In this document: positions 8,520 through 16,080 of the stretch, piece after piece | How the letters are laid out: the number at the start of each line of letters is the position of its first letter | Position numbering within the stretch: position 1 is the stretch's first letter | Origin: Candidatus Acidiferrales bacterium | Lineage (GTDB): Bacteria; Acidobacteriota; Terriglobia; Acidiferrales; UBA7541 | Direction of reading: 5' to 3' | DNA: 33,335 nt | Assembly: GCA_030037775.1 (NCBI GenBank) | Contig: JASHQB010000316.1 | Coordinates: 1 to 33,335, forward strand | Position numbers and translations under genes: made by a program | The notes under the pieces: generated by a model | Databases searched by the model: none | What the model was told of the DNA's origin: nothing | Seen by the model: only the letters and a program-made list of their open reading frames with translations

Positions 8520-10490
8520 ATGTGCGGAATCTGCGGGATCGTCGGCAGCGAAAATCGACCGGAAACCGTCGAGCGCCTGGGGCGCATGATGCGCGCGATG
8601 ACACATCGCGGCCCCGACGGGGAGGGAATTTTTACTACGGCGCGTGCAGCGATCGGTATGCGGCGATTAAGCATTATCGATCTCCCCGGGGGACAGCAGC
8701 CGATTTGGAACGAGTCCGGCACCCTGGCCGTTATCTTCAACGGTGAAATTTACAACTTCCGCGAATTGCGCCGTTCTCTCGAGGATGCCGGCCATGTCTT
8801 CCGAACCCGCTCGGATACGGAAACCGTAATCCACTCATACGAGGAGTGGGGCCGCGACTGTGTGCTGCATCTTCGAGGGATGTTTGCTTTCGCCATCGTC
8901 GAAACGCCGAATGGCAAGACGAATCCTGCCCAGAGGGTCTTTCTGGCACGTGACCGCATGGGCATCAAGCCGCTTTATTATGGTGTGGCGGAAGGTAACT
9001 TCTTCTTCGCGTCCGAGGTGCGCGCGTTACTGGCCAGCAGATGTTTCGTGCGGCGTCTTTCTGCCTCCGCGGTTTCCAGCTATCTATCATTTGGCGCAGT
9101 GGGCGAGCCAGTAACGCTGATCGAGGGAGTCCGCTCGGTCCCGCCGGGGCACTACGGTTATGTTTCGTGCGACAACCCTTGTGCGTCGTTTCGGCCAGAG
9201 CTCTATTGGAATGCCGCCGACGCGACCAAGCCTTTCCTCGCTGGCTCCGACGAATCTTCGGCGGCACAAGTGCGCGCGTTGCTGGAAGACTCTGTCAGAC
9301 ACCACTTAGTGGCGGACGTCCCGCTGGGGATTTTCTTGAGCAGTGGCATCGATTCAACGGCCATCGCTGCCGTTGCCAGCAAAGAGCACTCCCAGGTCAA
9401 GACGTTCACTGTTGCATTTTCGGAAGAGGAATTCAGCGAAGGAGCGAGGGCCCGCGCCGTGGCGAAAGCCCTGGGGACAGAGCATTCCGAGTTTCTGCTC
9501 ACGGCGGAAGAGATGCGGCTCCGCCTTGACGAAGCCGTTGCGGCGTTCGATCAGCCGAGCGCGAACGGCATCAACACATACTTTGTTTCGTGGGCGGCGC
9601 GGAAAGCTGGTCTCAAAGTTGCGTTATCCGGGCTGGGCAGCGATGAGCTCTTCGGAGGTTACAGCACATTCTCGGCGACACCCCGGATCTCGGCGCTTGT
9701 GGCCAGTGCCCGCTATGCTCCACAGTTTGTCCGCAAGGCGATTGCGAAGCTCGTGCTCTCCGGCACGGCACCTGCGGAGCGACCCGACGCGATACGCAAA
9801 GCGAGTGCTGCGTTCCTGTACCCTTCTGATTTTCCTCATCCCTATTTTTTCACGCGGACGCTTTTTCCTCCACAAGACGTCAAGCGGCTGCTGGGCAACG
9901 CTCCAGCTGCCTGTGCGGACTTGGAATGGTGGCAGTGGTTGTATAGTGCGGCACTGGACACGGCCCGTTTGGACTCATTCACTTCCGTTTCCTGGCTGGA
10001 AACCCGCTCGTATCTTGTTGACATGCTTCTTCGAGACACGGATACGATGAGCATGTGCCATTCACTCGAGGTTCGTGTGCCGTTTCTCGATGATCGGCTG
10101 GCGAGGACGGTGCTTAGTTGTCCCGAGACGGCGAAGAATAAGAAGGGCGCACGAAAAACTCTCTTGCTTGAGGCGATTCGGGATCTACTTCCCGGGGCAG
10201 CAATGCAGCAGCCCAAGCGCAGTTTTACGCTGCCCTGGGAAATCTGGCTGCGCGGATCTTTGCGAGCGCAAGTGGAATTTGGGCTCAGCAACTGCCACTC
10301 TGCGGTCGCGTCGGTCATCGATATAGAAGCAGTGAAAAAGGTATGGAAAGATTTCCTCGCCGGCCGCACGAGCTGGGCGCGACCGTGGAGTATTTTTGTT
10401 CTGAATGAATGGGCGAGACGGAACCTGGCAATGCCGGGAGACATGGCGACGCCCGTGAACGGAAAGGCCGCGGCTTCGGCCATCCTCTAG
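8520..10490 (+). CDS. asnB: Asparagine synthase (glutamine-hydrolysing)-like amidotransferase
   Basis: Two-domain enzyme of 656 residues. The N-terminal class II glutamine amidotransferase begins MCGICGIVG; after removal of Met1, Cys2 would be the nucleophile that releases ammonia from glutamine. It continues with 'RRLSIIDLPGGQQPIWNESG' and 'VIFNGEIYNFRELR'. The C-terminal ATP-pyrophosphatase domain has the PP-loop SSGIDS (274-279) and 'SGLGSDELFGGY' from residue 370, then 'LEVRVPFLDDRLA'. All expected catalytic elements are present. Genes of this type are common in polysaccharide loci, where they may amidate a sugar carboxylate (for example a uronic acid) instead of making free asparagine. 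Here the window also encodes a UDP-glucuronate pathway, which fits that idea without proving it. Plain asparagine synthesis remains the alternative. Confidence 0.93.
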   Translation: MCGICGIVGSENRPETVERLGRMMRAMTHRGPDGEGIFTTARAAIGMRRLSIIDLPGGQQPIWNESGTLAVIFNGEIYNFRELRRSLEDAGHVFRTRSDTETVIHSYEEWGRDCVLHLRGMFAFAIVETPNGKTNPAQRVFLARDRMGIKPLYYGVAEGNFFFASEVRALLASRCFVRRLSASAVSSYLSFGAVGEPVTLIEGVRSVPPGHYGYVSCDNPCASFRPELYWNAADATKPFLAGSDESSAAQVRALLEDSVRHHLVADVPLGIFLSSGIDSTAIAAVASKEHSQVKTFTVAFSEEEFSEGARARAVAKALGTEHSEFLLTAEEMRLRLDEAVAAFDQPSANGINTYFVSWAARKAGLKVALSGLGSDELFGGYSTFSATPRISALVASARYAPQFVRKAIAKLVLSGTAPAERPDAIRKASAAFLYPSDFPHPYFFTRTLFPPQDVKRLLGNAPAACADLEWWQWLYSAALDTARLDSFTSVSWLETRSYLVDMLLRDTDTMSMCHSLEVRVPFLDDRLARTVLSCPETAKNKKGARKTLLLEAIRDLLPGAAMQQPKRSFTLPWEIWLRGSLRAQVEFGLSNCHSAVASVIDIEAVKKVWKDFLAGRTSWARPWSIFVLNEWARRNLAMPGDMATPVNGKAAASAIL

Positions 10491-10535
10491 GGCAGAGCGC
10501 CGCTAGGGCAAAAGGAAAAGCAGGGCAAGTAACAG

Positions 10536-12323
10536 ATGATCATCTTGGGAATCAATGCGTATCATGCGAACGCGTCAGCGGCAATTGTCGTGGATGGCCA
10601 ACTGATCGCCGCTGTCGAGGAAGAACGCCTCAATCGCATCAAATACGCAGCCGGACTGCCGAACAGAGCGGTTCAGTATTGCTTGCAGGCGGCGGGGGTC
10701 AAGCTCTCCGAGGTAGACCACATCGCTTTACCTCGTGATCCTTGGGCGCGGTTCGGAACAAAGCTGCGTTTTGCGCTGCGCATGCCTCGTTTCGCCATGG
10801 AGCGCGCTAAGGTCGCCGGCCGTTTTGGCGGAATCAAACAAGAGCTGGCCTCGGCCCTGGACGTCGATCCGGCGGGCATTCGGGCGCAGTTTCATCGTAT
10901 CGAACATCATCGCGCACACTTGGCCAGTACGTTTTTCGTCTCGCCATTCGAGCGCGCCGCTGTGCTGTCTGCCGACGGTCTCGGCGACTTTGCCAGCACC
11001 ATGTGGGGCGTTGGCGAAGGTCCGCACCTTCGTATTGAAGGGTCCGTTGCGTTTCCCCACTCACTGGGAATGTTCTATACGGCGATGACGCAGTATCTTG
11101 GTTTTCGAAAATTTGGCGACGAATACAAGGTTATGGGGTTGGCCGCGTACGGCTCGGCAGCCTATCGCGAGGAATTTTGCGACATTGTGCGGGCGGAGAA
11201 ACCCCTGGGCGTGCGGCTCAACCTTCGCTACTTCACACATCATAAGTCCGGACCGGAAATGACGTGGAAGCGGTCGGACGAAACGCCGGTGGTCGGAAGT
11301 CTTTTCTCCACGCACCTTGAACGGCGGTTCGGTCCTGAGCGGGCTCCAGAACAGCCCATCGAGAGCCGTCATAAGGATTTTGCCGCGAGCATGCAAGCGC
11401 GCTTGGAAGAAGTGCTGCTGGCCAATGTGAATGCGCTCCATCAGCGAACAAAAGCGAAGACTCTGTGTCTTGCCGGCGGAGTGGCCTTCAACTGTATTGC
11501 CAATGGCAAAATTCTGGAGCGTACGCCGTTTGAGCGTATCTATGTACAGCCTGCGGCCGGGGATGGCGGCCTCTCTGTTGGAGCCGCGTTCGCCGTTTAT
11601 CACCAGACTCTCGGAAAGCCCCGATCTTTTCAGATGGAGCATGCGTTTTGGGGACCCGGATTCGAAGCCTCCGAAGTGCGAAATGCTGTTGCGGGCCACC
11701 GTTCAGGGGACACCCAGGTCGCCGAAATGGAGGAAGAGGCTCTTTTGCAAGCAACAGCGGCGCACATTGCGCAAGGAAAGGTTGTCGGCTGGTTTCAGGG
11801 TCGCGCCGAGTGGGGTCCGCGTGCGCTCGGAAACCGCAGCATCCTTGCCGACCCACGGCGTGCTCAGATGAAGGACACTCTGAATCGGCGCATCAAACAC
11901 CGGGAGATCTTTCGTCCGTTTGCGCCTTCGATTCTCGAGGAATCTGTAGGAGAATACTTCGAGCAAACGCACCCGTCGCCTTTCATGACGTTCGCGTATC
12001 CCGTGCGCGAGTCAAAGCGCGCGGTGATTCCCGCCCCGACGCACGTTGACGGTACTGCGCGTCTGCAGACTGTGAATCGCGATTCGCATCCATTGTATTG
12101 GCGGCTGCTTCGGACGTTCGGCAACCTGAGCGGCGTGCCGGTTCTTCTCAATACTTCATTTAACGACAACGAGCCGATCGTGTGCCACCCACAAGAAGCT
12201 TTGGCTTGTTTTGAGCGCACCAAGATGGACGTTCTGGTTCTAGGAAGCTTTATTCTAGAGAAAAAGTCGGCTGAGAAGTCGGGCGACGAAACTTACGCCG
12301 AAATGTTGGGTTGGAAACAGTAA
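10536..12323 (+). CDS. O-carbamoyltransferase, NodU/CmcH/TobZ family (first copy)
   Basis: Enzyme of 595 residues that should transfer a carbamoyl group from carbamoyl phosphate, through carbamoyl-AMP, to a hydroxyl, most likely of a sugar. The N-terminal Kae1-like domain opens with 'MIILGINAYHANASAAIV' and has the metal-binding HHRAH (residues 124-128) and D147 in 'SADGLGD'. The C-terminal YrdC-like domain has 'GWFQGRAEWGPRALGNRS' from residue 418, 'KHREIFRPFAPSI' and 'PVLLNTSFNDNEP'. Length and motif order match the family (about 550-600 residues), so it looks intact. It is 45 bases after the amidotransferase with an AGGGCAA ribosome-binding-like stretch, and is followed by a GC-rich hairpin. 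Its acceptor is unknown; neighbours suggest the locus glycan. Confidence 0.93.
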   Translation: MIILGINAYHANASAAIVVDGQLIAAVEEERLNRIKYAAGLPNRAVQYCLQAAGVKLSEVDHIALPRDPWARFGTKLRFALRMPRFAMERAKVAGRFGGIKQELASALDVDPAGIRAQFHRIEHHRAHLASTFFVSPFERAAVLSADGLGDFASTMWGVGEGPHLRIEGSVAFPHSLGMFYTAMTQYLGFRKFGDEYKVMGLAAYGSAAYREEFCDIVRAEKPLGVRLNLRYFTHHKSGPEMTWKRSDETPVVGSLFSTHLERRFGPERAPEQPIESRHKDFAASMQARLEEVLLANVNALHQRTKAKTLCLAGGVAFNCIANGKILERTPFERIYVQPAAGDGGLSVGAAFAVYHQTLGKPRSFQMEHAFWGPGFEASEVRNAVAGHRSGDTQVAEMEEEALLQATAAHIAQGKVVGWFQGRAEWGPRALGNRSILADPRRAQMKDTLNRRIKHREIFRPFAPSILEESVGEYFEQTHPSPFMTFAYPVRESKRAVIPAPTHVDGTARLQTVNRDSHPLYWRLLRTFGNLSGVPVLLNTSFNDNEPIVCHPQEALACFERTKMDVLVLGSFILEKKSAEKSGDETYAEMLGWKQ

Positions 12324-12361
12324 GTTCGCGAACGGGATGCAGCCCCGGCTGGCGTCCCTTT
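12324..12361 (+). terminator. Palindrome plus GC-rich hairpin after first carbamoyltransferase; possible attenuator
   Basis: Directly after the TAA stop there is a perfect 10-base palindrome (12324-12333, GTTCGCGAAC). Next to it, bases 12334-12340 (GGGATGC) pair with 12352-12358 (GCGTCCC; one G-U pair), with an inner AGC/GCT extension, a CCCG loop and one bulged G, giving a stem of about 10 pairs. Only three T residues follow, so it is a weak intrinsic terminator at best. It could reduce read-through into the following genes or protect the upstream transcript's 3' end. Confidence 0.35.
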
Positions 12362-12408
12362 CGAGAAGCATGCCCAGCACGAGCTGTGAGTAAGTTGGGA
12401 AACTCGCT

Positions 12409-13629
12409 GTGCACATTCTACTGTTGAACCAATATTTTCCGCCGGATACCTCGGCGACGGCGAACATCGCCGCGTCGGTGGCGAATGCCCTTTCGCAGCG
12501 CCACGAGGTAACAGTTCTCGCTGGCCGGCCCTCCTATGACCCAGACCAGTACTACGCATTTTCCTTTCTTCGTCGTGAACAACGCAACGGCATCGCCGTC
12601 GAGCGCGTGGGTTCCACTGCCTATCCCCGCCACCAAATGCGACGCCGCGTTACAAATTATCTGTCTTATGTGTCGTTAGCAGTGCCTCGCGCTCTGGCTG
12701 TGAAGGTAGATTTGATCTTGGCGATGACGGATCCTCCGTTCGCGGGGATTGTGGGGGCGGCAATTGCGGGGATGAAGGGCATCCCGTTGGTGTACAACAT
12801 CCGCGACCTTTATCCGGACATGGCGATAGGCGGGGGGATTGTACGTCCGAAAAGCTGGGTGGGCGTCTGGGAGGAATTGCACCGCGCTGCGCTTCGGCAA
12901 GCCAGGCGCGTGATTGTGCTAGGCGAGGATATGCGTGAGCGCGTCGTTGCGAAAGGTGTTGATCCCTCCCGTGTCATCGTGGTTCGAGACGGAATCTCCA
13001 TCCCAGCACCTGTGGCGCCTGCCGATCATCCTGCGATTCGGGAAATTCGGGGCTCTGCGGAATTTGTCGTGTTGCACGCAGGAAACTTGGGTTTTTACGG
13101 GGCTTGGCCCACGCTTATCAACGCCGCAAAGATCCTTCCACAGAACGGTATTCGCTTGGTCTTCATCGGCGACGGGGCAAATCGTGACCAGCTCGAAGAA
13201 TCGAGCCAGGGATGCTCGATCGTGCGTTTCCTGCCATTTCGTCCAGCGGACGAAATTCCGTGCGTGATGGCTGCCGGCGATCTTCATGTTGTCACCATAC
13301 GCCGGGGGCTTGGCGGCGTAGTAGTGCCCAGCAAGCTCTATTCAATCCTTGCCGCGGGTCGGCCTGTTCTCGCGGTCGCTCCGGAGGATACCGACGTGGC
13401 CCGCATCGTACGCCGCGAAGATTGCGGGATGGTCGTCGATCCGGACAAGCCGGTGGAAGTCGCCCAGGCTATCCAGACACTAAAAGGCGATCCAGCACGG
13501 CTCGAGGCAATGGGCCAAAGGGCCCTCAGAGCGTCGGAGAAATATGCCAGAGCGAACGAGCTCGAGAAATTCGTTGGCGTCGTCGAAGAGGCAGCGGCAC
13601 ACTCTCGCGGGACAAGAGGACACCCATAA
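12409..13629 (+). CDS. Glycosyltransferase family 4, WbuB-like
   Basis: GT4 enzyme of 406 residues resembling the WbuB group (in known members, fucosamine-type transferases of O-antigen and capsule loci). Diagnostic stretches are 'MHILLLNQYFPPDTSATANI', 'LILAMTDPPFAGIVGAAIAG', 'YNIRDLYPDMAI' and 'VVVPSKLYSILAAGRPVLAV', the last taking the place of the standard E-x7-E helix. The start is a GTG at 12409, supported by the immediate onset of the first beta strand; there is no good in-frame ATG. It is 85 bases after the first carbamoyltransferase, separated by a hairpin, and its TAA overlaps the next gene's ATG by one base (TAATG), so it is coupled with the SDR enzyme. Confidence 0.9.
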   Translation: MHILLLNQYFPPDTSATANIAASVANALSQRHEVTVLAGRPSYDPDQYYAFSFLRREQRNGIAVERVGSTAYPRHQMRRRVTNYLSYVSLAVPRALAVKVDLILAMTDPPFAGIVGAAIAGMKGIPLVYNIRDLYPDMAIGGGIVRPKSWVGVWEELHRAALRQARRVIVLGEDMRERVVAKGVDPSRVIVVRDGISIPAPVAPADHPAIREIRGSAEFVVLHAGNLGFYGAWPTLINAAKILPQNGIRLVFIGDGANRDQLEESSQGCSIVRFLPFRPADEIPCVMAAGDLHVVTIRRGLGGVVVPSKLYSILAAGRPVLAVAPEDTDVARIVRREDCGMVVDPDKPVEVAQAIQTLKGDPARLEAMGQRALRASEKYARANELEKFVGVVEEAAAHSRGTRGHP

Positions 13630-14642
13630 TGTGGAATGGCAAGAAGGTGTTGGTTACTGGCGGTGCTTCATTTATCGGGTCGAATTTGGTGGATGCGCTG
13701 CTGGAACGCGGTGCCACGATCCGCGTGGTGGACGATCTTTCCAGTGGCAGACTTGAAAACATCGAAGAACACGTCAAGAGTGGCAAAGTTCGTTTCATCG
13801 AAGCGGACCTGCGCGAGCCCGGTGTTGCCCGCGCCGTGATGAAAGACATTCAGGTGGTCTTCCATTTGGCGGCGGATCACGGCGGTCGAGGCTACGTCGA
13901 TTTGCATCAGGCTGGGCCGGCGTCGAATCTGTTCCTAGATGGAATTATTTTTTGGGAGGCGGTCAAAGCAGGAGTGGAGAAAGTTTGCTACGCCTCGTCG
14001 GGGTGCGTCTATCCCAATCACATGCAGACGGATACAACCAAAGAGGTCTATCTCAGGGAAGCTGATGTCAGGCCACCGCATGACGCCGACAATATGTACG
14101 GCTGGGCGAAGTTGATGGCGGAGATGACCTTGCAGGCCTATCACCGCGAGTTCAAGCTCGGTGCTGCTTCCTGCCGCTATTTCACAGTCTATGGACCGCG
14201 CGGCGTGGAAAACCACGCGGTGATCGCGATGATCGCGCGCGCATTTGTGGGCCAGAATCCCTTTGAGATTTGGGGCGATGGCCAACAGATTCGTAACTGG
14301 ACTTATGTGGACGACATTGTGGGCGGCACAATTCTTGCTGCCGAGAAAATCAACGACGGGACCGCGGTGAATTTGGGCACGATGGAGCGTGTTCGCGTCA
14401 TCGATGCCGCGCAACTCGCTCTCGAATATGCCGGGAAGAGCGCCGACTTCAAGTTTTTGCGAAACATGCCCACCGGGCCGGCCAATCGCGTCGCGGATAA
14501 CGCTCTCGCTCGGAAGCTTCTTGGTTGGGAGCCTCAAGTCAAATTTCGTGATGGTTTGCGGCGCACGATGGACTGGTATTTTGCAGATCGTAAGCCGGCA
14601 CAAGTCAAAGAGCTTTTGGAAACGATGTTGACGGCGCGTTAA
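13629..14642 (+). CDS. NAD-dependent epimerase/dehydratase (extended SDR)
   Basis: Sugar-nucleotide modifying enzyme of 337 residues. The NAD-binding motif is 'VTGGASFIGSNLVDALLERG'; the central glycine of the usual TGGAGFIG is S14 here, a variant found in some extended SDRs. Catalytic elements are 'SSGCVYP' and the Y157-x3-K161 pair in 'MYGWAKLMAE', followed by 'FTVYGPRG', 'WGDGQQIRNWTYVDDIVGG' and 'LLGWEPQVKFRDGLRRTMDW'. The frame is open far upstream (to 13212), but that region belongs to the glycosyltransferase; the start at 13629 overlaps its stop by one base. Candidate reactions are C4 epimerisation, C3/C5 epimerisation or 4,6-dehydration of an NDP-sugar; I cannot choose between them. 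It probably makes a donor for the neighbouring WbuB-like enzyme. Confidence 0.9.
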   Translation: MWNGKKVLVTGGASFIGSNLVDALLERGATIRVVDDLSSGRLENIEEHVKSGKVRFIEADLREPGVARAVMKDIQVVFHLAADHGGRGYVDLHQAGPASNLFLDGIIFWEAVKAGVEKVCYASSGCVYPNHMQTDTTKEVYLREADVRPPHDADNMYGWAKLMAEMTLQAYHREFKLGAASCRYFTVYGPRGVENHAVIAMIARAFVGQNPFEIWGDGQQIRNWTYVDDIVGGTILAAEKINDGTAVNLGTMERVRVIDAAQLALEYAGKSADFKFLRNMPTGPANRVADNALARKLLGWEPQVKFRDGLRRTMDWYFADRKPAQVKELLETMLTAR

Positions 14643-14660
14643 TTCCTTCGAGGTGTCAGT

Positions 14661-15740
14661 TTGGTATCGAGCAGTGCGATCGCTTTCGGAATTGCCTTGG
14701 TAGCCTCGTTCGCGTTGACTTGGCCGGTCAGGCAAATTGCCATCTACGCTGGCTTCGTCGACAGGCCGAGCGCCCGCAAAGTGCACCTCAGGCCGATGCC
14801 ACTTCTCGGGGGGGTAGCCATCTACGCTGGCTTCGTCATTGCCGTCGCTATTACAGTGCCGGCCAGCATGAGGATGGAGGTTGTGGGAATTCTCGTTGGC
14901 GCTACGCTGCTTGCCGTCACCGGCATTCTGGACGACGGCGGCAAACTGCATCATCAAGTGAAACTCTTTGTGAGCATGCCTCTGGCCGCGTGCATTCTCG
15001 TGGGCGTCGGAGTCCACGCGCAGGTTTTTTCTCAGCTTTTTGCCGGACGAGTCGGCGAGTTACTCGATACTCTCCTCACCGTATTCTGGGTGGTAGGAAT
15101 TACGGCGGCGTTCAGCATTCTCGACCACATGGACGGTCTTTGCGCGGGTATCGCCGCCGTGGCTGCCGCGTTTTTTACGTTGTCGGCCGCGCTGAATGGT
15201 CAGCGCCTGGTTTGTACTCTCGCTGCTGCGGCCCTGGGCGCTTCGTTGGGTTTTCTGCGTTGGAACTTCGCTCCGGCGAAGATTTTTATGGGTGACGGCG
15301 GGGCCATGTTTCTGGGATTTCTTATGGCGACGCTCGGGCTCAAGCTGCGTCCCGCCGTCACCCATCCACTCGATTGGCTGACGCCGGTCTTGATCCTTAT
15401 CGTTCCCATTTTCGATACCACTTTGATCAGCATTTCTCGCTTACGGCGCGGCATGCTGCCCTTCACTTCACCAGGGAAGGACCATACCGCACACCGGCTC
15501 TCCAACCGGGGACTTGGGCATAAGCGAGCCGTCTTGCGTATGTATGCTGTGGGAACGATTTTTGGGATATTGGGCTTGGTGGTGTCTCGTCTGCCTTACT
15601 TCGAAATAGCTGTCCTCTGTGGCTTGTTGCTTGTGGCTGGAGCCGCCGCCGTCATTGTTCTCGAGCGGTCGCCCTATGAAGATCAGCGACGGTCCTTGAA
15701 TTCTGCTTCAGCGAGAGAACAACTTACCAGCACGCGTTAA
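14661..15740 (+). CDS. Polyprenyl-phosphate sugar-1-phosphate transferase (WecA/MraY family)
   Basis: Integral-membrane enzyme of 359 residues with about ten hydrophobic segments. It is predicted to start glycan assembly by moving a sugar-1-phosphate (often N-acetylhexosamine-1-P) from a UDP-sugar to undecaprenyl phosphate. Family motifs are 'DRPSARKVHLRPMPLLGG', the Mg-binding D91-D92, 'LDHMDGLCAG' (154-163), 'KIFMGDGGAMFLG' and 'KDHTAHRL', matching the HxxHR loop. The usual asparagines around the third motif (N-x-x-N-L-L-D-N-M-D-G-L in many members) are replaced by A, S and H. The start is a TTG at 14661 with a GAGGTG ribosome-binding site 7 bases away. It ends the first plus-strand run; the next gene is 340 bases on and seems to have its own promoter. 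Confidence 0.88.
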   Translation: MVSSSAIAFGIALVASFALTWPVRQIAIYAGFVDRPSARKVHLRPMPLLGGVAIYAGFVIAVAITVPASMRMEVVGILVGATLLAVTGILDDGGKLHHQVKLFVSMPLAACILVGVGVHAQVFSQLFAGRVGELLDTLLTVFWVVGITAAFSILDHMDGLCAGIAAVAAAFFTLSAALNGQRLVCTLAAAALGASLGFLRWNFAPAKIFMGDGGAMFLGFLMATLGLKLRPAVTHPLDWLTPVLILIVPIFDTTLISISRLRRGMLPFTSPGKDHTAHRLSNRGLGHKRAVLRMYAVGTIFGILGLVVSRLPYFEIAVLCGLLLVAGAAAVIVLERSPYEDQRRSLNSASAREQLTSTR

Positions 15741-15900
15741 CTTCCGCGAATTCGGGATGGCCATACAACAAGCCTATGCACGAATCGGGTCGCAGCGCTG
15801 GGGTTCAAGAGCGACGGCGCCGCAATGTTGGCGAGCTTAACGAGGCAAGTTCGCATGTGAGAGGGACAACAGTAGATCGGGAGAAGTGCGGTTGTGTCTG

Positions 15901-15915
15901 ACGTCGTGACGACGT
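15901..15915. promoter_or_regulatory. Inverted repeat, candidate operator
   Basis: ACGTCG-TGA-CGACGT is a perfect 6+6 inverted repeat with a 3-base centre, ending 29 bases upstream of the putative -35 element at 15945. Position and symmetry suit a dimeric regulator, acting perhaps as an activator, but no regulator gene is nearby and no second copy was noticed in the window. Confidence 0.3.
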
Positions 15916-15944
15916 TTCGCCCGCGCCACAGCGTACTCTTCCTT

Positions 15945-15972
15945 TTGCGGAACAGAACAGCTACGTTATACT
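15945..15972 (+). promoter_or_regulatory. Putative sigma-70 promoter for flavoprotein and second carbamoyltransferase
   Basis: TTGCGG (15945-15950) and TATACT (15967-15972) are separated by 16 bases. The -10 element matches the consensus at five of six positions and the -35 at four of six or fewer. Transcription would begin near 15979, giving a leader of about 100 bases before the TTG start at 16081. Confidence 0.4.
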
Positions 15973-16080
15973 GTTCGTTTTGGGACACAGCGTCCTGATT
16001 GGCTGCCCGGGCAATCGTAGGCTGACGGCGACTCTTGATCGCGTGAAAGGCAACAAACTCCTGTAGAATGAGGATGTTTT

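Larger units (their letters stand above)
15741..16080. other. Intergenic region with likely promoter and palindromes
   Basis: These 340 bases carry no convincing gene; one minus-strand frame is open across them but its product (R-, S- and T-rich, no recognisable motif) is not credible. Within them are a 15-base inverted repeat at 15901-15915, a sigma-70-like promoter at 15945-15972, and, in the presumed leader, a perfect TGCCCGGGCA palindrome at 16004-16013 flanked by GATTG and CAATC. The layout suggests a regulated transcription start for the flavoprotein and second carbamoyltransferase. The first 150 bases show nothing I can name. Confidence 0.5.

Noticed and set aside
9842..10483. Minus-strand frame of 213 codons opposite the amidotransferase
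   Set aside because: It overlaps conserved catalytic-domain sequence of the plus-strand gene and shows no independent features.
13212..13628. Extended N-terminus of the SDR enzyme
   Set aside because: The 139 extra codons are an arginine/glycine-rich shadow of the preceding glycosyltransferase; the TAATG start at 13629 fits the family start.
13935..15017. Long minus-strand frame of 360 codons
   Set aside because: It lies wholly opposite the SDR and polyprenyl-phosphate transferase genes; the translation is rich in H, R and D with no recognisable domain, as expected for an antisense shadow in GC-rich DNA.
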